Assembly (NCBI RefSeq): GCF_004361815.1
Contig: NZ_SNWA01000002.1
Span: forward strand, 930,001 to 994,000
DNA length: 64,000 bases
Source: Paraburkholderia sp. BL10I2N1
GTDB lineage: Bacteria; Pseudomonadota; Gammaproteobacteria; Burkholderiales; Burkholderiaceae
Reading direction: 5' to 3'
Shown: piece after piece, positions 53,253-62,359 of the stretch
How positions within the stretch are numbered: the stretch's first letter is position 1
Layout of the letters: each line of letters opens with the position of its first letter
Program-made: the position numbers and the translations under genes
Notes under the pieces: model-generated
Told to the model about the DNA's origin: nothing
Databases searched by the model: none
The model's input: only the letters and a program-made list of their open reading frames with translations

Positions 53253-54425
53253 TTAGTAGTCCCGTCGGATGCCTTTGAGAACACGCCTCGCAATACTCCA
53301 CCGGTGAACTTCCGAGGGACCATCGTAAATGCGGAAGGCGCGCATATCGGCAAAGATCCGGGCGACGGGAGTTTCCCGGCTAACGCCTTGGCCTCCAAGG
53401 ATCTGGACACAGCGATCAACAATGCGCCAGCAGGCCTCCGCAGCAATCACTTTGGCGACGCTGGACTCATGCAGAGCCAGGCTGCCTTTGTCGAGCACCC
53501 ATGCTGTGTGCCAGATGGCGAGGCGAGCCGAATGCATGTCCATCTCATTGTCCGCCAGCATGAAACCCACGCCTTCGTGACTCCCCAGCGTCTGGCCAAA
53601 GGCCTGGCGACGCCGGGCGTACTCCGTGGCGATTTCATGGGCGCGACGGGCAGCGCCAAGCCAGCGCATGCAGTGTGTCAGACGCGCCGGGGAGAGGCGC
53701 ACTTGCGCATATTTGAATCCTTCGCCCAGTTCTCCGAGGATGTCAGCGGCAGGAATCCGCAGATCGTCGAACCTCACCACACCGTGGCCGCCCGGGAAAC
53801 AGGTATCGAGGGTTTCCATGCTGCGCTCGACGACAAAGCCAGGGCGGTCTGTATCGGCGAGGAACATGGTTGCGCGGCCGTCCTCCAGCCTGGCCATGAT
53901 AATGGCGAAGGCCGCACCGGAGGCCCCCGTAGTGAACCACTTGCGCCCGTTAATGACGTAATGGTCACCATCCTTCAGCGCGGTCGTTTGCAGCATGGAG
54001 GGATCAGAGCCTGCCCCTGGCTCGGGCTCCGTCATGCAAAAGCAGGAGCGGGTCTCGCCAGCGGCCAGCGGTCGCAGCCATCGCTCCTTCTGCCCAGGCG
54101 TGGCGATGGCCTCGAGCATATGCATATTGCCCTCGTCGGGCGCGAAAATGTTCAGCGCTACCGAGCCTAGCATCGAGTAGCCGGCCTCCTCGAAAATAAC
54201 GGCCTTTTCACGGTGGTCAAGGCCGAGACCGCCGAACTCCGCGGAGGCATGAGGTGACAGCAGACCGGCATCCCTGGCCTTGGCCACGAGCTCGCGGCGA
54301 AACTCCTCGGTGGGGCCGTGCGACGTTTGCCGCGGGTCCATCTCCAGTGGGATGATCTCCTCGGCGATAAAGCGCCGCGTCCGTTGCTGAAGCTCGCCCA
54401 ATCGTTCTGATATTGCGAAGTCCAT
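53253..54425 (-). CDS. Acyl-CoA dehydrogenase of the ACAD10/11 (LvaC-like) type
   Basis: 390 residues from ATG 54425 (MDFAISERLGELQQR); the longer frame overlaps the preceding gene. FAD-binding ACAD motifs: CFCMTEPEPGAGSDPS, WFTTGASGAAFAIIMARLE, LGGQGVSRETPVARIFADMR. The C-terminal catalytic segment reads IYDGPSEVHRWSIARRVLKG: Asp replaces the Glu of ordinary YEGTSEI enzymes, as in ACAD10/11 and LvaC. These convert phosphorylated 4-hydroxyacyl-CoA rather than oxidise saturated chains. It is linked with the kinase and DUF6285 genes. Confidence 0.87.
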   Translation of the reverse strand: MDFAISERLGELQQRTRRFIAEEIIPLEMDPRQTSHGPTEEFRRELVAKARDAGLLSPHASAEFGGLGLDHREKAVIFEEAGYSMLGSVALNIFAPDEGNMHMLEAIATPGQKERWLRPLAAGETRSCFCMTEPEPGAGSDPSMLQTTALKDGDHYVINGRKWFTTGASGAAFAIIMARLEDGRATMFLADTDRPGFVVERSMETLDTCFPGGHGVVRFDDLRIPAADILGELGEGFKYAQVRLSPARLTHCMRWLGAARRAHEIATEYARRRQAFGQTLGSHEGVGFMLADNEMDMHSARLAIWHTAWVLDKGSLALHESSVAKVIAAEACWRIVDRCVQILGGQGVSRETPVARIFADMRAFRIYDGPSEVHRWSIARRVLKGIRRDY

Positions 54426-54462
54426 GATTCTCGTTTGTCCAGTCTGATTTATCGCCAGCGCT

Positions 54463-55314
54463 TCAACTGTAGCTATAGAACCCGCGGCCGGATTTCCGTC
54501 CGAGGTACCCCGCATCGACCATCTCCCGAAGCATCGGCGCTGGGCGATATTTCGAATCGTTGAAGTTCGTGTAGAACACCTCCATCACGGAAAGCATCGT
54601 ATCCAGGCCGATAAGATCAGCGAGCGCCAGGGGACCGATCGGCTGATTGCAGCCCAGCTTCATGCCAGTATCGATTTCTTCTGCAGAAGCCAGTCCTTCC
54701 TGGAGCGCAAAAATGGCCTCATTGATCATCGGGCAGAGAATCCGGTTGACGGCAAAACCCGGACTGTTCCTTGCAACGATGGCGGTCTTGCCAATCGCCT
54801 TGACGAAGGTTTCGACCCGGGTCTGCGTCTCGTCGCTGGTCTGCAGCCCACGAACCAGTTCCACCAGTTCCATGAGAGGGACTGGATTAAAGAAATGCGT
54901 TCCGATGAATTTTTCAGGACGCCGGGTCGCTGCTGCCAGCCTCGTAATCGAAATCGATGACGTATTGGTCGCGATGACGGTCGACGGGTCCACGTTGGCA
55001 TCAATCTCCTTGAGGATGCGCAACTTGATAGCCTCATTCTCGGTCGCAGCCTCAATCACGATATCCGCCGACGACAGGTCGGCATATGACGTGGTGCCTT
55101 TGATCCGACCGACAATCGCCCCTTTCTCGTTGCCGGTCAGCTTCCCCTTCTTCATCAACCGGTCCAGGCTGATCGAAACGGCCGCGATGCCCTGCTGCAC
55201 GGCCTCAGTGGAAATATCCACCATGACGACGCCGAACCCTGCAGCAGCGCAGACCTGCGCGATGCCGTTGCCCATCGTTCCCGCCCCGACGACACCGATC
55301 GTTTCCATATTCAT
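54463..55314 (-). CDS. 3-hydroxyacyl-CoA dehydrogenase (3-hydroxybutyryl-CoA type)
   Basis: 283 residues. Rossmann start TIGVVGAGTMGNGIAQVCA, catalytic His in IGTHFFNPVPLMELVEL with EAATEN upstream, and the C-terminal helix domain NQPIGPLALADLIGLD and GYLGRKSGRGFYSY. It oxidises (S)-3-hydroxyacyl-CoA to 3-oxoacyl-CoA with NAD. The gene follows the thiolase by 31 bp and precedes the ACAD by 37 bp. Confidence 0.9.
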   Translation of the reverse strand: MNMETIGVVGAGTMGNGIAQVCAAAGFGVVMVDISTEAVQQGIAAVSISLDRLMKKGKLTGNEKGAIVGRIKGTTSYADLSSADIVIEAATENEAIKLRILKEIDANVDPSTVIATNTSSISITRLAAATRRPEKFIGTHFFNPVPLMELVELVRGLQTSDETQTRVETFVKAIGKTAIVARNSPGFAVNRILCPMINEAIFALQEGLASAEEIDTGMKLGCNQPIGPLALADLIGLDTMLSVMEVFYTNFNDSKYRPAPMLREMVDAGYLGRKSGRGFYSYS

Positions 55315-55345
55315 GCTGTTTCCTCTGGATCATGGGTCTACCGCA

Positions 55346-56533
55346 TCAGACCCGCTCGAAGATTGCCGCGATACCCTGTCCGCCGCCGATGCACATGGTC
55401 ACCAGGGCATAGCGCCCGCCTGTTCGATGGAGTTCATGAAGTGCCTTCACGGTGATAATGGCGCCCGTTGCCCCAACAGGGTGCCCCAGCGATATACCCG
55501 AACCGTTAGGATTGACCTTGGCCGGATCCAGGCCGAGTTCTTTGGTGACGGCGCACGCCTGGGCGGCAAAGGCTTCGTTGGCTTCGATCACGTCGAGATC
55601 ATGGACGCTCAACCCCGTTCGCTCGAGAACTTTCCGCGTTGCCGGCACAGGACCGATGCCCATGTAAAGCGGATCGACACCGGCGTGGGCATAACCTACC
55701 AGGCGCGCCATCGGCTTCAAGCCAAGGGCCGCGGCCCGCCCGGCCTCGGCAAGCACCACGGCCGCCGCACCGTCGTTGAGGCCGGAAGCATTGCCGGCGG
55801 TGACCGTGCCTCCTTCCTTCCTGAACACCGGTCTCATCTGAGCCAGTGCTTCAGCCGTCACTCCGGCGCGCACATGTTCGTCGGTATCGAAGAGCACCGG
55901 CCCCTTCCTGGTCTCGATTTCTACCGAAACGATCTGCTCCGCGAAATAGCCCCCGGCGATCGCGTCGGCGGCGCGGCGCTGGCTCGCCAGCGCCAGTTCA
56001 TCCTGCATTGCGCGAGTGATGCCATAGCGCTGCGCGACGTTCTCTGCCGTGATACCCATATGGACCTGCTGCCAGGGATCATGGAGGATCCCATCCATAT
56101 AGTCGACAACCTGGGTATCCCCCATTCGCGCGCCCCAACGCATCCCCGGAACCAGGTACGGCCCCCGGCTCATCGACTCCGCTCCGCCCCCGATGGCGAC
56201 GTCGCAATCACCAAGCCCGATCGCCTGGGCAGCCGAAATGATTGCCTGCAATGCCGATCCACACAAACGATTGACGTTGAAGGCCGGCGTCTCTTCGGGG
56301 ATATTCGAGTCGATCGATGCCACCCGGCTCAAGTAAGCATCTCGCGGCTCGGTCGGTACCACGTTGCCCATCACCACATGACCGACTTCGGGCGCAGCCA
56401 CCCCCGAGCGGCGCAAGGCTGCGCTGACCGCGATCGTACCCAGTCTGGTCAACGGAACGTCTTTCAGTGAGCCGCCAAAGGTTCCAATGGGAGTACGGGC
56501 TGCGCCCACCACAACTATTTCACGCTGAGACAT
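55346..56533 (-). CDS. Acetyl-CoA acetyltransferase/3-ketoacyl-CoA thiolase
   Basis: 395 residues. Nucleophile C91 in [23 protein letters not shown] (general base His) and the second catalytic Cys in [17 protein letters not shown]. It cleaves 3-oxoacyl-CoA with CoA to acetyl-CoA and a shortened acyl-CoA (for a C5 substrate, propionyl-CoA). It has the chain length of AtoB/PhaA-type thiolases. It sits between the 3-hydroxyacyl-CoA dehydrogenase and the broken second thiolase. Confidence 0.9.
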   Translation of the reverse strand: MSQREIVVVGAARTPIGTFGGSLKDVPLTRLGTIAVSAALRRSGVAAPEVGHVVMGNVVPTEPRDAYLSRVASIDSNIPEETPAFNVNRLCGSALQAIISAAQAIGLGDCDVAIGGGAESMSRGPYLVPGMRWGARMGDTQVVDYMDGILHDPWQQVHMGITAENVAQRYGITRAMQDELALASQRRAADAIAGGYFAEQIVSVEIETRKGPVLFDTDEHVRAGVTAEALAQMRPVFRKEGGTVTAGNASGLNDGAAAVVLAEAGRAAALGLKPMARLVGYAHAGVDPLYMGIGPVPATRKVLERTGLSVHDLDVIEANEAFAAQACAVTKELGLDPAKVNPNGSGISLGHPVGATGAIITVKALHELHRTGGRYALVTMCIGGGQGIAAIFERV

Positions 56534-56624
56534 GACTGTTCGACCCTCAATATTTAATACGCTATCCGAATCGATATAAACCGATCCATCGCAGAAGACT
56601 CTCCGAATTTCCTGATTCGACTGA

Positions 56625-57780
56625 TTATCCCAAGCGCTCGAGTATGGTGACGCCGCTCACTCCAGGGGCGCCATACACATGGGTATAACCGAGCCGTGGA
56701 TTGCCTTGGACCTGCCGCCGACCAGCCTGCTGACGCAACTGCACGCAGACTTCGATCACCTGTCGCAAACCGGAAGCGCCAACTGGCTCACCATTTGCCA
56801 TACAACCGCCATCGGTATTAATGGGGATGCGACCATCTATTCCGGTCGCTCCCTCACGTAGCAGCATCTCCTGCTCCCCGTGCCCACAGAAGCCGTTTTC
56901 AGCCATGTGGATAATCTCGCTGCCGGAATCGGTATCCTGCAACTGGATCACATCGATGTCTCGAGGCCCGACGCCGGCTTCTTCGAAAGCAGCTTTCGAC
57001 GCGATCACCGTTGGAGATGGCGCCTGCCTGGCCGCCAGCGCCGGACTGAAAACCTCGAACGAGCCATGATGCCGCGTGCGAACCACGGCCGCCTTGACCA
57101 GAATAGGGTTGGCCTGATAGCGCTTTGCCACGCTGGCGCTGCACAACACCACCGCCGCACCGCCCTCGGCCGGACTGCAGAACATATACTTCCGCAGGGG
57201 CAAATTGACCGGGCTGGAGGCGGCAATTTCGTCACGGTCCAGTTCGCGATGCCGCCAGGCATTCGGATTGAGCGCGCCGTTGCGAAAGGCTCGCTGCGCC
57301 ACGCTGACGAGGGCATCTTCCGAGATTCCGTGTTCGTACATATAGCGCTGCGTCTTGAGCGCGAAAAAACTGGGTGGTCAGCATCAAGCCTGTTTCGCCG
57401 TACCAGTCTTCGAGTCCCCAATCCCGTGGCTGCGGATTGAACGCGCCGCGCGGATGCTTATCGAAGCCGACTGCCACGCCAATCTCAGCCATTCCGGAGC
57501 GAATCGCGGCGATCACGCTAGCCAGCGCGCTGCCGCCGGTGGCACAACCATTTGCCACATTAACGAAGGGAAGGCCAGTCAGGCCGAGTTCGTTGCACAA
57601 GGCATCGGCGTTGCCTGCATCCTGACTGCCGCCATAGGCAACCTGAACCGCGTCCCAGGAGATGTTGGCATCCTTGAGCGCCTCGCGTACCGCGTAAGCC
57701 CCTTGGGCACGGCCGGAGACGCCATCAAAGCGGCCGAATGGATGCAAACCAACGCCAATGATTGCGACATCGTTACCCAT
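56625..57780 (-). pseudogene. SCP2-type thiolase gene with a homopolymer frameshift
   Basis: The start at 57780 (MGNDVAIIGVGLHPFGRFDG) leads to NVANGCATGGSALASVI with the active-site Cys, and to GLMLTTQFF. At the A6 run on the plus strand (57364-57369) the frame breaks. With one base fewer it would continue as ALKTQRYMYEHGISEDALVS and then PINTDGGCMANGEPVGASGL to the stop at 56625. The combined 384-codon gene is a nondecarboxylating SCP2/DitF-type thiolase, which normally needs the adjacent DUF35 protein for activity. Either a real pseudogene or a sequencing error. Confidence 0.8.
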
Positions 57781-58243
57781 TATCAGTACCTTCCATCGTC
57801 TGCTGAGTGGGGACAAAAACGAATGTGAAGATGCCCTCGCCATCTGGCGTTTTCCCGTACGGTTCCACGGCAAGCGTCATTGACATGCCGATTTTCAACT
57901 TCGCCGAGTCTGCGACGGACAAGCGGCTTTCGATCTTGACTCCGGAAGGCATCTCGACGTAACCCACCCCATACGGTTTGAAATCGGCTTCGGTTTCACC
58001 GCTGTTATAGGGGGCCTTAGGCAGAAAACTCTGGATAGTCCACGACCACAAGATCCCCTCGCGACCGATATCGAAACTGTCCATGCTCGTCGAGCGGCAA
58101 CTGGTACAACCTTCCCCAGCCGCGAAATAGACCTCTCCGCAATTCCTGCAGCGACTGCCAATCAGGCGCGGCGGTCCGTCGCTTGATGTGAGCAGGTGCG
58201 AACAGGCCAATCTGGATTGATGTGCAGGCATACGCTCTTCCAT
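57773..58243 (-). CDS. Zn-ribbon OB-fold (DUF35) thiolase partner
   Basis: 156 residues. Rubredoxin-like zinc ribbon CRNCGEVYFAAGEGCTSC followed by an OB-fold (GILWSWTIQSFLPKAPY, YGVGYVEMPSGVKIESRL). Such proteins bind SCP2-type thiolases and aldolases of steroid and acyl-CoA pathways. Its stop overlaps the thiolase start by 8 bp. It is the first gene of the leftward operon, with about 870 bp to the divergent operator region and one small ORF in between. Confidence 0.85.
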   Translation of the reverse strand: MEERMPAHQSRLACSHLLTSSDGPPRLIGSRCRNCGEVYFAAGEGCTSCRSTSMDSFDIGREGILWSWTIQSFLPKAPYNSGETEADFKPYGVGYVEMPSGVKIESRLSVADSAKLKIGMSMTLAVEPYGKTPDGEGIFTFVFVPTQQTMEGTDNG

Positions 58244-58600
58244 CCTGGTATCGTGAATCAGAGTTCGTTAATCGTCTTTGCGCTTATTGGCATCTTGTGC
58301 AGCTACCACCAGACAACGTTTTTCGCAGAGTTACCCGGGGGTGTCCGAAGCGCGCCGACGCTGCTCTCAGGCGACCGTCAAGCGTTGAAGCGGCCAGGCA
58401 GGCACTCAAAGGGCACAGCGTCCGGATGATGGACCTGGTTGAAAAATCCCGCCGTCACCGCTTCGCCGTACCATGCGTCACCCGCACCACCAATTCTTGC
58501 CGGCTTATTCGGGTAGCACGTATGCTGACTCGACACGCACAGCCATCTCTGATCACGTGGCAGCGTCGTTCGCCGTCACCTGCCCCAGGAGATAACTCAA

Positions 58601-58837
58601 CTACCCTGCACTTGCGTAAGCACGCATCGCCAGACGTTCAGTATCAGGCGGGAATACGCGCCACGTACCGTCGCCGTGCCTGAAGAAGAGGATCACAACC
58701 GAGCCTTCCGGCCGCAGTGCTTCGACTCGCACATGACGTCTATGATCGGAACTTGTGCAGCTGAAGCGGGTTACTCGAACGGGCGTCGTCGGAGCCGGCG
58801 CCAGCCATTTTTCAACCAGAAAACGCAAGGTGTTCAT
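58601..58837 (-). CDS. Small hypothetical protein
   Basis: 78 residues from ATG 58837, beginning MNTLRFLVEKWLAP and continuing with an alternating beta-rich pattern (VRVTRFSCTS, SVVILFFRHGDGTWRVFPP). I recall similar short Burkholderia proteins with LVEKWLAP and FFRHDDG-WxVFPP, none with known function. It lies between the leftward promoter candidate at ~59110 and the DUF35 gene, with 350 bp of gene-free sequence after it. Confidence 0.55.
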   Translation of the reverse strand: MNTLRFLVEKWLAPAPTTPVRVTRFSCTSSDHRRHVRVEALRPEGSVVILFFRHGDGTWRVFPPDTERLAMRAYASAG

Positions 58838-59109
58838 CTGCCTTTTCCTCTTCATGCCCTTCTGTTCAGCCGGCTACTTTCGCATTCGGACTAAGCAGCC
58901 TCGACATCAGGGCCGTCAATCATTGCGCCTGATTCGTTAGGAGTTCAATCCGACATCATGTCGACTGAGAACGTCGTATGACTTTGCTTACTACTCAGCG
59001 CACCAGTACGGAGGCGATTGGCGGGGTGACTTGCTGGCTACGCCGCGAGCCTTACTTCGTCGACGACTCCCCAGCAATCCTCTCCTCGTCCACCGTACGA
59101 TCAAGAGTA

Positions 59110-59133
59110 TCGACCGACCGGTCGGGTGTCAAC
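59110..59133 (-). promoter_or_regulatory. Operator O1 with putative leftward promoter
   Basis: CGACCG-AC-CGGTCG (59111-59124) lies within a 24-bp sequence that recurs as an exact inverted copy at 59211. Read leftward, TTGACA is followed after 17 bp by TACTCT, so the operator fills the spacer of a sigma70-like promoter aimed at the DUF35/thiolase/ACAD operon. Confidence 0.65.
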
Positions 59134-59210
59134 TTTTTTCGAGTGCACACCGCGACTCGAAAACTCGTCAGCGATGCGATGGATTGAGACAGAAATTGTT
59201 GTGTCGCAAT

Positions 59211-59241
59211 GTTGACACCCGACCGGTCGGTCGAGTAGATT
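59211..59241 (+). promoter_or_regulatory. Operator O2 with putative rightward promoter
   Basis: TTGACA (59212-59217), an 18-bp spacer containing CGACCG-GT-CGGTCG (59220-59233), then TAGATT (59236-59241). It is the exact inverted partner of O1 and points toward the porin gene. The ISL3 element starts only 43 bp further on. Confidence 0.65.
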
Positions 59242-59283
59242 CTATCAACCGACCAGGCGGACGGGAAGAGTGATGGATTTTAT

Positions 59284-60660
59284 GGATCTTCGCGGAAAGG
59301 TGTGATGAAAAATCGCCATTTTTCAGATTCGAGGCAGCATGCAAGTGAGGATCTTCAGGCGCAGATATTCCTCATCTCGCAATCCGTACGCGCGTCGCTG
59401 GATAACCCGAACCTTGTTGTTGAGTCCCTCAACGAATCCGAGCGGCACCTTGTTTTCTGGCTTGCAATAGGAAGCAATCCCGTCCCAATGACGCTCGACC
59501 ATCGCGGCAAACTTCTCGTAGGGCTTCAAACGCTGCCACTTCAAGCTGGATTTCCAGTTCTCGAAGAAGCGACGTGCCCAGCCTTCGCGCTCGTAGTCCC
59601 ACAACTGCCCGAACGACTCCTTGAGCAGGTACGCGGTATTCAGACGTCGGTTCGCTGCGAGCAGCGTCTTCAACGAGTTCCTGCCTTCCATCGACAGGTT
59701 CTCGCGATGACTGAGCAGAACGTACTTCTGGCCTTTGATGTAGCGCCGCTGCTCGCCTTGCAGGCGAGCGTATTCGCTCTTGCGCACTTCATCCAGGGCT
59801 TCGTTGAGCTGCTTTATGACGTGGAATTTGTCGTACAGGATGGCCGCATGCGGCACGCGTTCCTGCGCGACGTTGTAAAACGGTCGCCACATGTCCATCA
59901 CGACAAGCCGGATGCCGCGGGCTTTTTTCTCGCCCAGCCAGTCATAGAACTGATGCATGCTGGCCTCCTTTCGATCTTCGCCACCAAACCAGATTGCACG
60001 GCCCCGTATCAGGTCGCTCACAACAATGCGGTACGTCTGTCCCTTGCCAATCGAAATCTCGTCGATGCCGATGACCTTCGGCCCGGGCGTGCCGAACCGC
60101 TCCAGTTGCGCCCGCATGTACTGCATCTCGAGGTCCTTGACCGTGTGCCAGTGCAATTGCAGTTCGTCAGCCACGTCCTTGATCGTGCTGTCGCGACAGC
60201 GGCGACCGACGTACCACGCGAAGCGCTTCGTGTAGTGAGGGTTGTCCGCCAGAAAGCTCAGTCGTTCGCCTTTCACGCTGCCATCGCATCGACAGCGGAC
60301 CCGACGAGCTTCGAGTTCCAGGTAAATCCGTACATCGCCGTTCGGCAGATCTCGAACGCGACGCACCCTGCGATCGTGGATCGAGCACCGCCGACCACAT
60401 CCCTTGCAGGCCGTTTTTTTTGAGCGCCGAAACAGCGTGACGACGCGTGCCATGCGATCACCGAAGACACCGCGCAGCGCTTCGCAAGGACGGAACCCGT
60501 CGAACCGGTATGCGTCGGAAAGACGCTTGAGTTTGCGTGAAGTAGCCATCGCGAAATCATGCCCGATTTCGAGAGGCCATCAAGACGCGCAAACCCTTGC
60601 CCAGATTGGCTCTCCGACATTTTCATCATGAAAAACCATCACACTTTTCCGCGAAGACCC
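59284..60660 (-). mobile_element. ISL3-family insertion sequence, complete
   Basis: 1377 bp bounded by imperfect inverted repeats starting GGATCTTCGCGGAAAG at the left and, as complement, GGGTCTTCGCGGAAAAG at the right, each continuing into GTGTGATG. One transposase gene (59323-60549) and an 8-bp target duplication. It separates the O1/O2 control region from the porin and enoyl-CoA hydratase genes downstream. Confidence 0.92.
59323..60549 (-). CDS. ISL3-family transposase
   Basis: 408 residues. N-terminal zinc-finger-like segment CKGCGRRCSIHDRRVRRVRD and LEARRVRCRCDG, an HTH (STIKDVADELQLHWHTVKDL), then the DDE core with VIGIDEISIGKGQTY, RLVVMDMWRPFYNVAQ and the late acidic segment GFVEGLNNKVRVIQRRAYG. 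The frame is intact and fills most of the element, so the copy is probably active. Confidence 0.95.
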   Translation of the reverse strand: MATSRKLKRLSDAYRFDGFRPCEALRGVFGDRMARVVTLFRRSKKTACKGCGRRCSIHDRRVRRVRDLPNGDVRIYLELEARRVRCRCDGSVKGERLSFLADNPHYTKRFAWYVGRRCRDSTIKDVADELQLHWHTVKDLEMQYMRAQLERFGTPGPKVIGIDEISIGKGQTYRIVVSDLIRGRAIWFGGEDRKEASMHQFYDWLGEKKARGIRLVVMDMWRPFYNVAQERVPHAAILYDKFHVIKQLNEALDEVRKSEYARLQGEQRRYIKGQKYVLLSHRENLSMEGRNSLKTLLAANRRLNTAYLLKESFGQLWDYEREGWARRFFENWKSSLKWQRLKPYEKFAAMVERHWDGIASYCKPENKVPLGFVEGLNNKVRVIQRRAYGLRDEEYLRLKILTCMLPRI

Positions 60661-61041
60661 GATTTTATGTAGTGAGAGCATAAGAGATGAAGAGCATGGG
60701 AGGAGAACGGCAGGCGCCGCCAGCGTAGCGGCACAGCCATCGATGGCCGCATGGAGCAAACATAAGGAAGTCCACGCGCGGCGACATCATGCAATGCTTT
60801 TTCGTGTTATCGGGGTGAGATTTTCCTTCCTGTCAACTGCAGCCTGACTCTGAGTTGGACACTCGGGTCGCTGCAGTCGGGAAGGCCGTGGAGATCGACG
60901 GTAATGCAGTCCGTTCGGGTGGCATGTCACGACCTGCCCGACACCGCATTCGCAACCTCCACAGTCGTCCGGCCGCCGGGAATGCGCTCAGGAGGTTTCC
61001 CGGTCCGTCACAAAGGATTCTTAGAGGGGAGACAACCGAGC

Positions 61042-62214
61042 ATGAAGAAGTCGATATTTGCGCTGGTAACGCTGGGAGCGTTCGCCGATGCGGCGCAGGC
61101 TCAGTCGAGCATAACCTTGTATGGCGTGGTTGATGCACCGATCGAATTTGTCACAAACGTGGCCAACGGTCCTCCGACGGTCAATCTCACGACCGGCACC
61201 CTCACCCGCCAACCTGGCGGCAACCGCTTTTCGCTCGCGCCGAGCGGCGGCCTGTCCAATTCGCGCTGGGGCCTGACTGGAGCCGAAGATCTGGGCGGTG
61301 GTCTGCAGGTGATGTTCACCCTTGAAAACGGTTTCGGCCTCCCAACCGGCAGCCTGCAGCAAGGTGGCCGGATGTTTGGTCGTCAGGCGTTCGTCGGCCT
61401 GAAGCACAGCACCTACGGCAAGCTGACCTTCGGCCGCCAGTACACTTCCATGCTCGATGTGTTCGCGAACTTTGGCCCGCTCAATTTCTCGACCATGTAT
61501 GAGCCAGTGGCGGCACAAGTAGGCTTTAACTATCGCCAGGACAATACCGTCAAGTACACGGGCGTATTCGGAGGACTCACCGCCGAGGCGCACTGGAGCT
61601 TCGGCACGGGCGTCACCGCCGTTGGCGAGGTGCCACTGGCTGGCGGCGGCGCCGGCCAAACGCCGGGCCATTTCCGGGACAACACCGCCTATGGCGCCGG
61701 CGTGACGTATGCTGTCGGCCCGTTCGGCGTAGCCATTGCGTATGATCAATGGAACCCAGCCGTTACCGTCGGCAACCCCGGCGAGGCCAAAAAGGCTGGC
61801 GTGGCCGCCAGCTATGCGTTCGGCTCGGCCAAGATCATGGCCGGTTACCGCTGGGGACAGACCAGGGACGCCTTCGGCAACACCCTCGTGCGTGACGACT
61901 ACTACTGGGCCGGCGGCAACTACCTGGTCACGCCGGCTCTGAAACTGAGCCTGGGGTTCTACTACGACAACATGAAGACGCTGCGCATCAGTTCCACGGC
62001 ACCATCAACCAACCCGCCCAATCCATGGCAGGTCAGCTTTGCTATGGACTACTACCTTTCAAAACGTACCGATGTTTACCTGACTATGGCCTTCGTAAAG
62101 AATTCCGCCCTGGACTTTGACACCCCGGCCAACAGCTTTGGCGACAACTACTTCCTGGCGCAAGGCAAAAACAATCAGTTCGGCACCGCCATCGGCATTC
62201 GCCACCGGTTCTGA
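61042..62214 (+). CDS. Gram-negative porin (OmpC/Omp32 family)
   Basis: 390 residues from ATG 61042. Signal peptide MKKSIFALVTLGAFADAAQA, then QSSITLYGVVDAPIEF and the typical features SRWGLTGAEDLGGGLQVMFT, FGRQAFVGLKHSTYGKLTFG and a terminal Phe after AIGIRHRF. Burkholderiales 16-strand trimeric general porins have this layout. Its location beside acyl-CoA genes under shared operators suggests uptake of the pathway substrate. Upstream 60669-61041 holds no gene; the native promoter may now be cut off by the insertion sequence. Confidence 0.9.
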   Translation: MKKSIFALVTLGAFADAAQAQSSITLYGVVDAPIEFVTNVANGPPTVNLTTGTLTRQPGGNRFSLAPSGGLSNSRWGLTGAEDLGGGLQVMFTLENGFGLPTGSLQQGGRMFGRQAFVGLKHSTYGKLTFGRQYTSMLDVFANFGPLNFSTMYEPVAAQVGFNYRQDNTVKYTGVFGGLTAEAHWSFGTGVTAVGEVPLAGGGAGQTPGHFRDNTAYGAGVTYAVGPFGVAIAYDQWNPAVTVGNPGEAKKAGVAASYAFGSAKIMAGYRWGQTRDAFGNTLVRDDYYWAGGNYLVTPALKLSLGFYYDNMKTLRISSTAPSTNPPNPWQVSFAMDYYLSKRTDVYLTMAFVKNSALDFDTPANSFGDNYFLAQGKNNQFGTAIGIRHRF

Positions 62215-62224
62215 TCCGTGAAGC

Positions 62225-62263
62225 CAACTCCACCCTGGCTGGTCTTCATCTGCGACCAGGAGT
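62225..62263 (+). terminator. Possible compound hairpin after the porin
   Basis: CAACTCC pairs with GGAGTTG, and inside it CTGGTC pairs with GACCAG, just after the porin stop. There is no T-tract, so termination is only tentative. Confidence 0.3.
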
Positions 62264-62359
62264 TGACGCTCCGGCCGCCCGCAATCCGGCTGCATCTTGA
62301 TGCCGTCCTTTAACTGCAGTCCCGGATACAGGAGCCGCTGACAGACGAAGCAGGGAGCC

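Larger units (their letters stand above)
59276..60668. repeat. 8-bp target-site duplication GATTTTAT
   Basis: GATTTTAT occurs at 59276-59283 and at 60661-60668, directly abutting both ends of the insertion sequence. Eight bases is the usual duplication of ISL3 elements, and identity of the two copies points to a recent, undisturbed insertion. Confidence 0.9.

Noticed and set aside
53001..54170. 389-codon plus-strand frame opposite the SDR and acyl-CoA dehydrogenase genes
   Set aside because: It crosses two well-supported minus-strand genes and has no recognisable domain or ribosome binding site.
54647..56470. 607-codon plus-strand frame opposite the thiolase and hydroxyacyl-CoA dehydrogenase genes
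   Set aside because: It spans the antisense of two genes with intact catalytic motifs; typical of GC-rich genomes.
59110..59234. Possible DNA looping between O1 and O2 on one helix face
   Set aside because: The operator centres are about 109 bp apart, close to 10.4 helical turns, so the spacing does not by itself support alignment on one face.
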